Below the pieces are notes generated by a model that saw only the letters and a program-made list of their open reading frames with translations, did no database searches and was not told the origin of the DNA. 25,572 nucleotides of DNA from a virus. The stretch is taken from positions 1-25,572 of IMG/VR virus record IMGVR_UViG_3300021959_000342. One strand, given 5' to 3'. The translations under genes and the position numbers were made by a program. Each line of letters begins with the position of its first letter. The first letter of the stretch is position 1. Below are positions 1 through 6,941 of this stretch, in pieces.

Positions 1-1
1 T

Positions 2-802
2 ACGGATCCTACAACACCTGGCGTACAGGAAAAAGACAAACAATTTATCACGGTGCAGGATCCAAAAGATAAAACAAAATACAACGTGGTAGATTCAGAA
101 ACACAGAAGGTAGTAGATGGTGGCGCAGGGCTTGATGCAGACGCAGCAGAAGAAATGCGTGACACTAAGAATGCTGAAGTTGTTTCACAGAAACAAGCAG
201 CAGATGGTGCCACAGACACGGATACAGCGTCAGCAAGCGGTGATGATACACAAACTGGTACAACTGACACCCAGACTGATACAACAACAGCACAGGGCAC
301 TGATAGCACAGCAACGGATACTGCTACATCTAGTGATACTACATCACAAACTGATACAACATCTAGTGATCAATCTGCTACAAGTGATAAGAGTTCAACA
401 AGTGATAAGAGTTCAACAAGTGATCAAACTTCTACAAGCGATCAATCTGCTACAAGCGATAAGAGTTCTGATCAAACCAGCACAAGCACAACAAGCACTT
501 CATCATCTTCTAATCAAGGTGGTAGTGGAGAAGGTGGAAGCAATACAAGCACTGATAGTTCGACCACAACAACAACATCTAATCAAGCAAGTGCAAACAA
601 TCAAGCAAGTGCAAACAATCAAGCAAGTTCAAATAATCAAGCAAGTTCAAATAATCAAGCAAGTGGTTCTCAACAGGCTACGTCACAAACATCATCTACC
701 AAGGTTGATGTTAAGACGGTCGCAAAAAATATTAAGACAGCCGGACCCAAGGTTACAATGGATGTAAGAGCCGCACTTGAAAAGGAAGTAAAGGCAGCGT
801 AA
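2..802 (+). CDS. Low-complexity Ser/Thr/Asp/Asn-rich protein, 5'-truncated by window edge
   Basis: The frame is open to the left edge, so this is the C-terminal part of a longer gene; a GTG at 53 is in frame but has no ribosome binding site, so I do not take it as the start. The visible protein begins with a short folded-looking stretch (KYNVVDSETQKVVDGG) followed by a predicted helix. About 150 residues of Thr/Ser/Asp/Gln/Asn-rich repeats follow (TSDKSS and NQASAN hexapeptides), then a charged tail ending ALEKEVKAA. The next gene overlaps its stop by one base (TAATG), which indicates translational coupling. I do not recognise the family. Its position beside hub and tape-measure genes suggests a baseplate or tail protein, and a gp5-type hub protein is possible but unsupported. 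The repeat region would act as a flexible linker. Confidence 0.75.
   Translation, partial: TDPTTPGVQEKDKQFITVQDPKDKTKYNVVDSETQKVVDGGAGLDADAAEEMRDTKNAEVVSQKQAADGATDTDTASASGDDTQTGTTDTQTDTTTAQGTDSTATDTATSSDTTSQTDTTSSDQSATSDKSSTSDKSSTSDQTSTSDQSATSDKSSDQTSTSTTSTSSSSNQGGSGEGGSNTSTDSSTTTTTSNQASANNQASANNQASSNNQASSNNQASGSQQATSQTSSTKVDVKTVAKNIKTAGPKVTMDVRAALEKEVKAA
362..469 (+). repeat. Six degenerate 18-nt tandem repeats
   Basis: Six consecutive 18-nt units encode variants of TSD(K/Q)S(S/A). The units at 380-397 and 398-415 are identical (ACAAGTGATAAGAGTTCA); the others differ mainly by GAT-CAA versus GAT-AAG. The array is in frame and lies inside the low-complexity protein. Confidence 0.85.
581..665 (+). 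repeat. 18-nt tandem repeats encoding NQAS(A/S)N
   Basis: About 4.7 copies of an 18-nt unit (AATCAAGCAAGTGCAAAC and a variant with TCAAAT) start at 581, 599, 617, 635 and 653. The first two copies match each other, and the third and fourth match each other, which suggests recent stepwise duplication. Confidence 0.85.
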
Positions 803-1059
803 TGAGAATCGGCGAATTACTCGAAAACGATCCATTTAAAGGTATAAAGGATTTTGCTGCAAACTTTAAAAAAGGCGCTGAAGAAGTAACTGGAAAATCT
901 CCTTCTAGACAAACTGCTGTAAAAAAATCCAGTCCCTTTGACAGATATAAAAAAGAAGATTTGAGAGATATGTTTAAGAAAATTATTAATAAAGAAGAAC
1001 TAGACCCTCAAGAAATAAAAATAGCCAAAGAGCTGTATAGAGAGTTTAATAAATTTTAA
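802..1059 (+). CDS. Small basic protein of unknown function
   Basis: An 85-residue, Lys-rich, mostly helical protein. Its ATG overlaps the TAA of the upstream gene by one base, so it is probably translated by re-initiation. The N-terminus (MRIGELLENDPF) looks like a short amphipathic helix. A basic middle with Ser/Arg/Lys follows, then a predicted helix pair (KKEDLRDMFKKIINKEEL). I see no signal peptide or membrane segment. It ends converging on the leftward gp26/gp51 unit, with 4 nt of stop-to-stop overlap. I do not recognise the family; its coupling to the repeat protein suggests a shared structural or assembly role. Confidence 0.7.
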   Translation: MRIGELLENDPFKGIKDFAANFKKGAEEVTGKSPSRQTAVKKSSPFDRYKKEDLRDMFKKIINKEELDPQEIKIAKELYREFNKF

Positions 1060-1259
1060 AAGAAAGGCATTCCGCTTTTCTTTGTTGTTTCTAAATTTTC
1101 CTTAATGATTTCAGAAATAATTTCGCGTTCCTCATAACTCATATTCATGACTTCAGAATAAGAAAGACCTCTCATAAACCAACTGAGTTTGAGGACGTCC
1201 TTCTTTATTCCCCTGGCCTGTTTATCGAGTTCATCAGATTCCTGCAAAATCTCCGGCAA
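1056..1259 (-). CDS. 51: gp51-position hub-assembly/tail-chaperone-like small ORF, probably read by -1 frameshift
   Basis: A 67-residue ORF directly downstream of the gp26-like gene, the same place gene 51 holds after gene 26 in T4. Residues such as KLSWFMRG, SYEEREIISEII and ETTKKSGMPFF resemble short gp51-like or tail-assembly proteins of marine T4-like phages, as I remember them; this was not searched. The only start at its 5' end is a TTG with no ribosome binding site. The frame is open upstream to 1316 and is -1 relative to the gp26 frame, so it is more likely the C-terminal extension of a frameshifted gp26 product than a free gene. It is far shorter than T4 gp51, so the name rests mainly on position. 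Confidence 0.6.
   Translation of the reverse strand: MPEILQESDELDKQARGIKKDVLKLSWFMRGLSYSEVMNMSYEEREIISEIIKENLETTKKSGMPFF
1059..1083. terminator. Possible bidirectional terminator between convergent genes
   Basis: A 10-bp stem (AAAGAAAGGC / GCTTTTCTTT, with one G-U pair) and a 5-nt loop lie exactly where the rightward and leftward transcription units meet. T-rich sequence follows on both strands (TTTTCTTT on +, TTTCTTTT on -). Part of the stem encodes the last residues of the leftward small protein. The stem is A/T-rich, so it would be a moderate terminator. Confidence 0.45.
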
Positions 1260-1292
1260 GGAGAGGTTTAAGATTTTGCTGCGAAAAAATTT
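1244..1292 (-). promoter_or_regulatory. Predicted -1 programmed ribosomal frameshift site
   Basis: Read on the minus strand near the end of the gp26-like gene, the zero-frame codons are TCA AAT TTT TTC. They contain overlapping slippery heptamers A-AAT-TTT and T-TTT-TTC (1292-1283). Three nucleotides later a perfect 9-bp stem begins: GCAAAATCT (1279-1271) pairs with AGATTTTGC (1252-1244) around an 18-nt loop that holds the zero-frame stop. A -1 slip on T-TTT-TTC enters a frame that stays open to 1056, giving a fusion of about 373 residues. The spacer is shorter than the usual 5-9 nt, so efficiency is uncertain. Confidence 0.6.
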
Positions 1293-2176
1293 GATTGATC
1301 CATTGTGATCGGCATATTAAATTCTCCACCACAATCTCCACACTTAACGTCCTTTGATTTAAATTCAATTTCACCCTTGATATCCTTAAGATGATTTTGA
1401 ACTGCATCAAATGTTTCCTTACCGCAATTGTTTATGAATTCTTTAATCATTGCAATGTCAGTAACTGTTCCTTCTGGAGTTTCAATCTTTGTTATACAGT
1501 CAGCAATAATATCAACTGTAAGTTCTGTTAGTTTAACAAAACTCTTACCAAATTTATCTAACTTTTCCTCATCTGAGAGTTTATCGTCGTTGATAGTTTG
1601 GAACACTCTCTGCTGTTCCATGGTCTTAATTGATGTCTTTGTAAGTTCCTGATAATTGTATGGTCTCAATTGTACAACTAGTGGATCAATTTTTACATAC
1701 TCATTGTATGAAAATCTATCCAAATCACCAATCCAACTTGTCAAATCAACATCATAGTTTTGTTCTTCTGAGCAGTGAGGACACTTAACTGTAACTTCCA
1801 TCTTGTTTCCATATGTTGCAACTCTAATAGCAACTAACAGGAAGTCCAAGTCTAACGAAGGCATCTTCCACGGATCAATTATTGCTGGAACACAACTCTT
1901 GATAACTTCTACAGTGCTTTGCCCTGTTAGCAGTGCATCAGGAGTCTTAAACATAAGCTCATCCTTTGCTGTCATTGCATATACAGCATATTCTCCGTTT
2001 GTGCTTACATCTAATGCACCATCGGGATAGAATTTTCCACCTGATGGCAGTTTTACATAAATTTTTGGCTGCCTGAAATACCCTGCCAACGGGTTCCTTT
2101 TAGCCGACTGATTTACCGTTACGGTCGGCTGAACATCAGTTAGTTCAGGCGCAACTGATTTTTGATTTTCGTCCAT
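1268..2176 (-). CDS. 26: gp26-like baseplate hub/assembly protein with zinc-ribbon-type Cys pairs
   Basis: A 302-residue protein of the T4 gp26 baseplate type (Pfam T4_baseplate, recognised by eye). In T4, gp26 is needed for assembly of the central hub. The N-terminal 30 residues are polar; a compact domain then starts near KIYVKLPSGGKFYP. Two Cys pairs, CPHC (C132/C135) and CGDC (C279/C282), could bind one zinc. The start ATG follows a clear GGAG at 5-nt spacing and sits about 29 nt downstream of the inferred start of a perfect TATAAATA late promoter. The C-terminus is short (NFFAAKS) and overlaps a -1 slippery site, so two products, 302 and about 373 residues, are likely. It is longer than T4 gp26 (about 208 residues). 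Confidence 0.75.
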   Translation of the reverse strand: MDENQKSVAPELTDVQPTVTVNQSAKRNPLAGYFRQPKIYVKLPSGGKFYPDGALDVSTNGEYAVYAMTAKDELMFKTPDALLTGQSTVEVIKSCVPAIIDPWKMPSLDLDFLLVAIRVATYGNKMEVTVKCPHCSEEQNYDVDLTSWIGDLDRFSYNEYVKIDPLVVQLRPYNYQELTKTSIKTMEQQRVFQTINDDKLSDEEKLDKFGKSFVKLTELTVDIIADCITKIETPEGTVTDIAMIKEFINNCGKETFDAVQNHLKDIKGEIEFKSKDVKCGDCGGEFNMPITMDQSNFFAAKS

Positions 2177-2196
2177 TTTATCTCCAATAAATACAT

Positions 2197-2204
2197 TATA
2201 AGTA
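2197..2204 (+). promoter_or_regulatory. Possible late promoter TATAAGTA for the tape-measure gene
   Basis: One mismatch from TATAAATA, and the same octamer occurs before the prohead-core gene at 7582. The inferred start near 2210 gives a 36-nt leader to the ATG at 2246. It interlocks with the opposed minus-strand promoter. Confidence 0.45.
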
Positions 2205-2210
2205 TATGTG

Positions 2211-2218
2211 TATTTATA
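2211..2218 (-). promoter_or_regulatory. Late promoter octamer TATAAATA for gp26/gp51
   Basis: This is an exact match to the T4 late promoter octamer on the minus strand. Transcription would begin about 6 nt downstream, near 2205, leaving a leader of roughly 29 nt with GGAG before the gp26 ATG. Confidence 0.7.
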
Positions 2219-2245
2219 TGCGCATTTATCTCGGAAAAATAAAGA

Positions 2246-4975
2246 ATGGCTAAAGTTGAAATTGATGTACCCGGAATAGGCTTAATTGAAGCCAAAAATG
2301 CAGCATCCGAATCTACCCTAAGAGAATTGGTTAATTTAATGAAGAAGGGTGGCGGCGGAGGCGGCGGAGGATCTGGCGGAGGATCTGGAGGCAGCGGCAG
2401 CGGCCGTGGAGGTGGTGCAGCAGATAATACCCAAAAGGCTGGACAGGCCATGGGTAAATTGTGGGGACATTCCAAACTACTAATAGGAAGTTTCAGCAAG
2501 TTATCCGACACTGTGGTAGAAACCCTAAGTAATTTTGCCAATGTTGGGGATTCGGTTGAATCTGCAGCACGAATATTTAATGGTATTCCTATAATAGGAC
2601 CCATGCTTGGTGCTGCTGCGTCAGCGGCAACAGCAGTATCTGATGCGTTTGTTAAAGCATCGGGCAGCGGCGCAAGTTTCAACGGTAGTGTTGTGCAAAT
2701 GACTCGTGCAGCAGGAGAAGCCGGACAGACTCTTGATCAGTTTGCGAGCTTTATTTCCAGCAACGGCGAAGCAATGGTTGCACTGGGTGGAACCACGGCA
2801 GACGGTGCAAAGAGATTTGGCGCACTATCAAAAGCATTACGATCCAATGCAAGTGATCTATATGGATTAGGATATTCTACTTCTGATCTAAATGAAGGTA
2901 TCGCAGCATACGCTACAAACTTACGTATTCTTGGTCGTAATGAAAACATGTCCAACAGAGAGCTAGTAGAAGGTTCTAAGTCCTATCTAAAAGAAATGGA
3001 CATGCTGGCTAAAATCACTGGACAGACTAGAAAAGAAAAAGAAGAAGAAAGAAAACAGTTAATGCAGGATATCAAGTATCAGGCATTTGCTAGCCAATTA
3101 AGTGAGAAGTCACAAAAAGAATTACAACTATTGATACAATCCTATCCTGCAGAACTACAAGGTTTTGTTAAGGATGCTGTTATGTCAGGTACGCTTACAA
3201 TGGAAGCAAACCAGAAACAGGCGCATGCACTTGGCGGAACAATGAATCAGATTCTAGGTATCAGACAAAAACTATTAAAGGATGAAAGGGTTGGGGATAA
3301 CATTATCCAAGGTGCTCTAAACACAACCAAAAGCGAAACACAAAAATTTATAGCATCTAACAGACAGGCAATCATTGGTAATGATGAGTATGCACAGTCA
3401 ATGCAAGGTGTTGTTGCAGGTAACAAGATTCAGACGGATGGTGTATTAAAGGCTAGACAGGCACAGGATCAGGCTGCTGCTGAAACTGATGGTATGAACG
3501 AGCAGATGCAATTGGCAAAGGCAGAACTTGCTAACTTTAGTAACCAATTCCAACTAGCATTGGCTAACACAGGATTAATTGATCTACTAATGAATGCATT
3601 TAGAACCGTGGGTACATTCCTGTTAGAAAATATTGTGCCTATATTCCAAGTATTTGCATTTGGTGTTACACAGGTAGGAAATTTCCTCATAGGTGCATTC
3701 CAGACGGCTATGAGCGCAGTGTCCGGATTGATAACCAATGTTGTATATCCGGCATTCCTCACTCTGGCTCTTTGGATTGACACCTATGTCAAACCAGTAT
3801 TCCAGTTCTTGGGAGAAATGATTCAAACCTATGTGATGCCGGTCTTCGAATATCTCGGAGGACTCATCAATACCTATGTTGCACCAATATTTGAAGGCGT
3901 AGGCGGATATCTAAATGATGTGCTTATACCGGTTCTGGCAGGAACAATGGGAGCATTTGCAGCCTACAAGATTGCAATGTTTGCCAAGACTGCGGCAACT
4001 TGGTTAGCATCTGGCGGATTGTTTGCTGCGGCTGGCGCTGCATGGGCACTTGTGTCACCTCTATTAGTAGCGGCAGCACCATTCATAGCAATTGGTGCAG
4101 CGGTTGCAGGACTCATATGGGCATTTAAAAAATTGTATGATGCAGGATTTTCCGTTGGTGATGTTCTCCAAGGCATGGGAGACTTCTTCTATAGATATCT
4201 AATGATGCCATTGAAGGAACTGTTCTTTAAGATTCAAAGTTCGTTACCCGGTTGGCTAGGTGGCCTTAGTGACGAAGAAGCGGAAATCAAGAGAAAACAA
4301 CTTGATGAAGAGTACAAGGAATTGGATGACAGGAAACTGGCAAGAGATCAGAGAAAAGAGGAAAGGAAAAAACAGAGATCCGAAGAAAAGGAAGAAACCG
4401 CGACCAAGGCGGAACAACAAGGACTAACCGTAGAAGAATACAAACTAAAACAGATGGATCTTAAACTTAAGAACCAGATGAATGGTATCACAACCAAAAC
4501 TGCGGTTGGATACAAAAAGGTTAGCAAACAAGAACAAGAAGTGATTGATGCCAAAAGCAAGACTGCCAAAACTTTCATGGATAATCTTCCAAAAGAAAAA
4601 GATTACAGCAACACGCTTCAAACCCTGGGGCAGGAATTAAAGGCTGCTAATAGTTCAATAATTTCTCCAAAAGATAAAACCAAATCGGCAGCACCTTCGA
4701 CTTCAAGTGTCCAAACCACAATTACCAAACCTGGAGAAACTGCCGATAAAACTGCAACTACGGACGCTCAGGGTAATGAAACCCAAACGGGTGGAGGCGG
4801 CACCAAAACTGCTTCTAACCAAACCACTTCTGAAGAAGGAAACATATTTATAGAGTTAAATAATAACGTGGTACAACTGGTAAGACTTACTAATCAACAA
4901 TTAGCAGTCCAAAATCGAACGAACCGTTCGATCCAAGACTTGGCTGGTGTTGGTAATTTGTTAAAGAACGTATAG
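2246..4975 (+). CDS. 29: Tail tape-measure protein (gp29-like)
   Basis: A 909-residue protein with tape-measure architecture: a short N-terminal domain (MAKVEIDVPGIGLIEAKN), a Gly/Ser tract at about 35-58, and a long helical body. Hydrophobic, membrane-segment-like stretches span about 440-660, and charged coiled coil lies at about 680-760. A polar low-complexity linker precedes a C-terminal helix ending VGNLLKNV. Residues 511-555 form three 15-residue repeats (IDTYVKPVFQFLGEM, IQTYVMPVFEYLGGL, INTYVAPIFEGVGGY). Such proteins fill the tail tube, set its length and leave at DNA ejection. In T4 this role belongs to gp29 (590 residues), and the adjoining gp26/gp51 unit fits. No strong ribosome binding site is seen, only GGA about 10 nt upstream. 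Assignment to gp29 rather than another tape-measure lineage is inference. Confidence 0.72.
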   Translation: MAKVEIDVPGIGLIEAKNAASESTLRELVNLMKKGGGGGGGGSGGGSGGSGSGRGGGAADNTQKAGQAMGKLWGHSKLLIGSFSKLSDTVVETLSNFANVGDSVESAARIFNGIPIIGPMLGAAASAATAVSDAFVKASGSGASFNGSVVQMTRAAGEAGQTLDQFASFISSNGEAMVALGGTTADGAKRFGALSKALRSNASDLYGLGYSTSDLNEGIAAYATNLRILGRNENMSNRELVEGSKSYLKEMDMLAKITGQTRKEKEEERKQLMQDIKYQAFASQLSEKSQKELQLLIQSYPAELQGFVKDAVMSGTLTMEANQKQAHALGGTMNQILGIRQKLLKDERVGDNIIQGALNTTKSETQKFIASNRQAIIGNDEYAQSMQGVVAGNKIQTDGVLKARQAQDQAAAETDGMNEQMQLAKAELANFSNQFQLALANTGLIDLLMNAFRTVGTFLLENIVPIFQVFAFGVTQVGNFLIGAFQTAMSAVSGLITNVVYPAFLTLALWIDTYVKPVFQFLGEMIQTYVMPVFEYLGGLINTYVAPIFEGVGGYLNDVLIPVLAGTMGAFAAYKIAMFAKTAATWLASGGLFAAAGAAWALVSPLLVAAAPFIAIGAAVAGLIWAFKKLYDAGFSVGDVLQGMGDFFYRYLMMPLKELFFKIQSSLPGWLGGLSDEEAEIKRKQLDEEYKELDDRKLARDQRKEERKKQRSEEKEETATKAEQQGLTVEEYKLKQMDLKLKNQMNGITTKTAVGYKKVSKQEQEVIDAKSKTAKTFMDNLPKEKDYSNTLQTLGQELKAANSSIISPKDKTKSAAPSTSSVQTTITKPGETADKTATTDAQGNETQTGGGGTKTASNQTTSEEGNIFIELNNNVVQLVRLTNQQLAVQNRTNRSIQDLAGVGNLLKNV
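4914..4932 (+). repeat. Perfect inverted repeat near the 3' end of the tape-measure gene
   Basis: ATCGAACG and CGTTCGAT form an 8-bp stem with a 3-nt loop, 41 nt before the tape-measure stop. No T tract follows, so it is unlikely to be a rho-independent terminator. Confidence 0.6.
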
Positions 4976-4983
4976 GAATATAG

Positions 4984-6684
4984 ATGAGCTGGAAAAAATA
5001 TTTTACACCCGTTAATGTTCAAAATCAATCAGGATCTATGAGCCCTATTAGTGGCGGTGGGAGACCAGGACCAGCACGTTCAAATTACTCATCATATCTA
5101 CCAGATGTATATGCTGGTGCTCCAAACAGAATAGAAAGATACATGCAGTACGATACCATGGACATGGATTCGGAAGTAAATGCTGCATTGGATATTCTTG
5201 CAGAATTTTGCACAGGCAAGGACAAGGAAAACGCAACTCCTTTCCACATGTTTTTTAGACAAGGTCCTACCAATACAGAAACTAAACTGTTGAAAGAAGC
5301 ATTACAAAAATGGACCAAGACACAGCAGTTTGAAAATAGAATTTTTAGAATTGTAAGGAACACATTCAAGTATGGTGATTGTTTTTTCATCCGCGATCCG
5401 GAAACTAAGAAATTATTATATGTGGATCAAGCAAAGGTCTCCAAAATTATTGTTAACGAATCCGAAGGAAAGATTCCCGAGCAGTATGTTATAAAGGACA
5501 TTAACTTTAACTTTAAGGAACTTGTAGCAACAACACCGCACGGAACTACAAATACTGCACCAAGCGGAACATCATCATATACCAGCGGCGGAGGCTTTGG
5601 TAGAGGCATGGTTGGAAGCGCAGCACAAACTCCAGGAACAAGATTTCATAATGCGGCAAATGAAATAACTGTGGATGCAAAACACATCATGCACATTTCT
5701 TTGTCAGAAGGGTTAGATAACAATTTCCCATTTGGTAATTCACTGTTGGAAAGTGTATTCAAGGTTTATAAACAGAAAGAATTATTGGAAGACGCTATCA
5801 TAATTTACAGAATTCAGCGTGCTCCGGAAAGAAGAATATTTTATGTTGATGTGGGTAATATGCCTGCACACATGGCAATGAGTTTTGTTGAAAGGGTCAA
5901 GAATGAAATTCAACAGAGACGTATTCCTAGTTCAACAGGTGGGGGAACAAGTATTATTGATGCTTCATACAATCCACTTTCAACCAACGAGGACTACTTC
6001 TTTCCACAAACAGCAGAAGGTAGAGGATCAAAAGTTGAAACGCTGCCAGGTGGTACTAACCTAGGCGAGATTACCGATCTAAAATACTTTACAAACAAAT
6101 TATTCCGTGCTTTGAGAATTCCGGCATCTTATTTGCCTACATCAATTGACGAGCAGGCTAACACGGTATCCGACGGCAAGGTTGGAACAGCATACATTCA
6201 GGAACTGAGATTCAACAAGTACTGCGAAAGATTGCAGAGTAACATTGTTGAATCATTTGATCAAGAATTTAAACTATGGTTAGACTCAAACGGTTACAAT
6301 ATTGATCCTAGCCTATTTGAATTAAAATTCAATCCACCACAAAACTTTGCTGCATACAGACAGGCAGAACTTGACACAACTAGAGCAAATATCTATCAAG
6401 TTGTACAGCAAGTTCCACATCTGTCCAAACGCTTTGCCATGAAGAGATATCTTGGACTTAGCCAAGAAGAGATTGCAGAAAACGAAAGACTGTGGAGAGA
6501 AGAAAATGCTGCTACACTAACACCACCAGCAGATGCCGCAGGCGAACTAAGAAGCGCAGGTATCACGCCAGGCGGTATAGCAGCGGATGCTGCTGCACAA
6601 ACAGCAGAAGCACCAGAAGGCATGGCAGCACAGGCTGAGCAACCGGCAGGAGGAGAGGCTACCGGCGAAGAAACTCCGCAGTAG
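4984..6684 (+). CDS. 20: Portal vertex protein gp20
   Basis: A 566-residue portal protein of the T4 type, forming the dodecameric ring through which DNA is packaged and to which the neck joins. The sequence carries the conserved body seen in T4-like portals: an acidic segment around MDSEVNAALDILAEFC, the RNTFKYGDCFFIRDPETKK region, then ALRIPASYLPTSIDEQANTV and FDQEFKLWLDSNGYNIDPS. It is slightly longer than T4 gp20 (524 residues). The extra length lies in a Gly/Ser/Thr-rich stretch near residues 180-220 and an Ala/Glu/Gly/Pro tail from about 515. AGGA, overlapping the upstream stop, precedes the ATG. It probably shares a transcript with the tape-measure gene 8 nt upstream. Recognition is strong. 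Confidence 0.93.
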   Translation: MSWKKYFTPVNVQNQSGSMSPISGGGRPGPARSNYSSYLPDVYAGAPNRIERYMQYDTMDMDSEVNAALDILAEFCTGKDKENATPFHMFFRQGPTNTETKLLKEALQKWTKTQQFENRIFRIVRNTFKYGDCFFIRDPETKKLLYVDQAKVSKIIVNESEGKIPEQYVIKDINFNFKELVATTPHGTTNTAPSGTSSYTSGGGFGRGMVGSAAQTPGTRFHNAANEITVDAKHIMHISLSEGLDNNFPFGNSLLESVFKVYKQKELLEDAIIIYRIQRAPERRIFYVDVGNMPAHMAMSFVERVKNEIQQRRIPSSTGGGTSIIDASYNPLSTNEDYFFPQTAEGRGSKVETLPGGTNLGEITDLKYFTNKLFRALRIPASYLPTSIDEQANTVSDGKVGTAYIQELRFNKYCERLQSNIVESFDQEFKLWLDSNGYNIDPSLFELKFNPPQNFAAYRQAELDTTRANIYQVVQQVPHLSKRFAMKRYLGLSQEEIAENERLWREENAATLTPPADAAGELRSAGITPGGIAADAAAQTAEAPEGMAAQAEQPAGGEATGEETPQ

Positions 6685-6685
6685 T

Positions 6686-6693
6686 CATAAATA
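6686..6693 (+). promoter_or_regulatory. Late promoter octamer CATAAATA, 5 nt before an ATG
   Basis: Seven of eight bases match TATAAATA, directly after the portal stop. With the usual T4 late spacing the transcript would begin at or next to the ATG at 6699, that is, with essentially no leader. Confidence 0.5.
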
Positions 6694-6698
6694 GTAGT

Positions 6699-6941
6699 AT
6701 GCTTCTTAGAGAATTTTTATATTTTAATGATGACAATAATGATTTTGCAGTTGATCGCAGATACGATAACAGCAAGGATCAATCCGTATTGGATTTTGAC
6801 GACACTAGGAAGATCAAACTAACACTCCGCCAGATTAATCAACTGAGACTGCAAGCAGAAGCTCATGAGGCTGAAAAGCAATCAGAACTTGAGTTTATTA
6901 GACAAATGTATGCGACACCAGTTGATGCAGAAGCAAGTTAA
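6699..6941 (+). CDS. Small acidic protein between gp20 and the prohead-core genes, function unknown
   Basis: An 80-residue, highly charged protein. An N-terminal MLLREFLYFN helix is followed by Asp/Asn-rich sequence (DDNNDFAVDRRYD), a basic TRKIKLTLRQINQLR helix and a final helix ending in RQMYATPVDAEAS. It may resemble small ORFs next to gene 20 in other T4-like phages, but I cannot confirm a family. No Shine-Dalgarno sequence precedes the ATG; instead a late-promoter octamer lies 5 nt upstream. Its location and charge suggest a prohead-core or portal-assembly partner, which is inference. Its 3' end overlaps the next gene by about 17 nt if that gene starts at 6925. Confidence 0.75.
   Translation: MLLREFLYFNDDNNDFAVDRRYDNSKDQSVLDFDDTRKIKLTLRQINQLRLQAEAHEAEKQSELEFIRQMYATPVDAEAS

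Noticed and set aside
117-767. 216-codon ORF in another frame over the repeat protein
   Set aside because: It is rich in Gln/Leu/His only because the repeat codons are read out of frame. The overlapping frame is open to the edge and is coupled to the next gene.
2140-2682. Minus-strand 180-codon ORF with a polyproline run
   Set aside because: The proline run is the complement of the Gly tract in the tape-measure gene; there is no start signal and it crosses both promoters.
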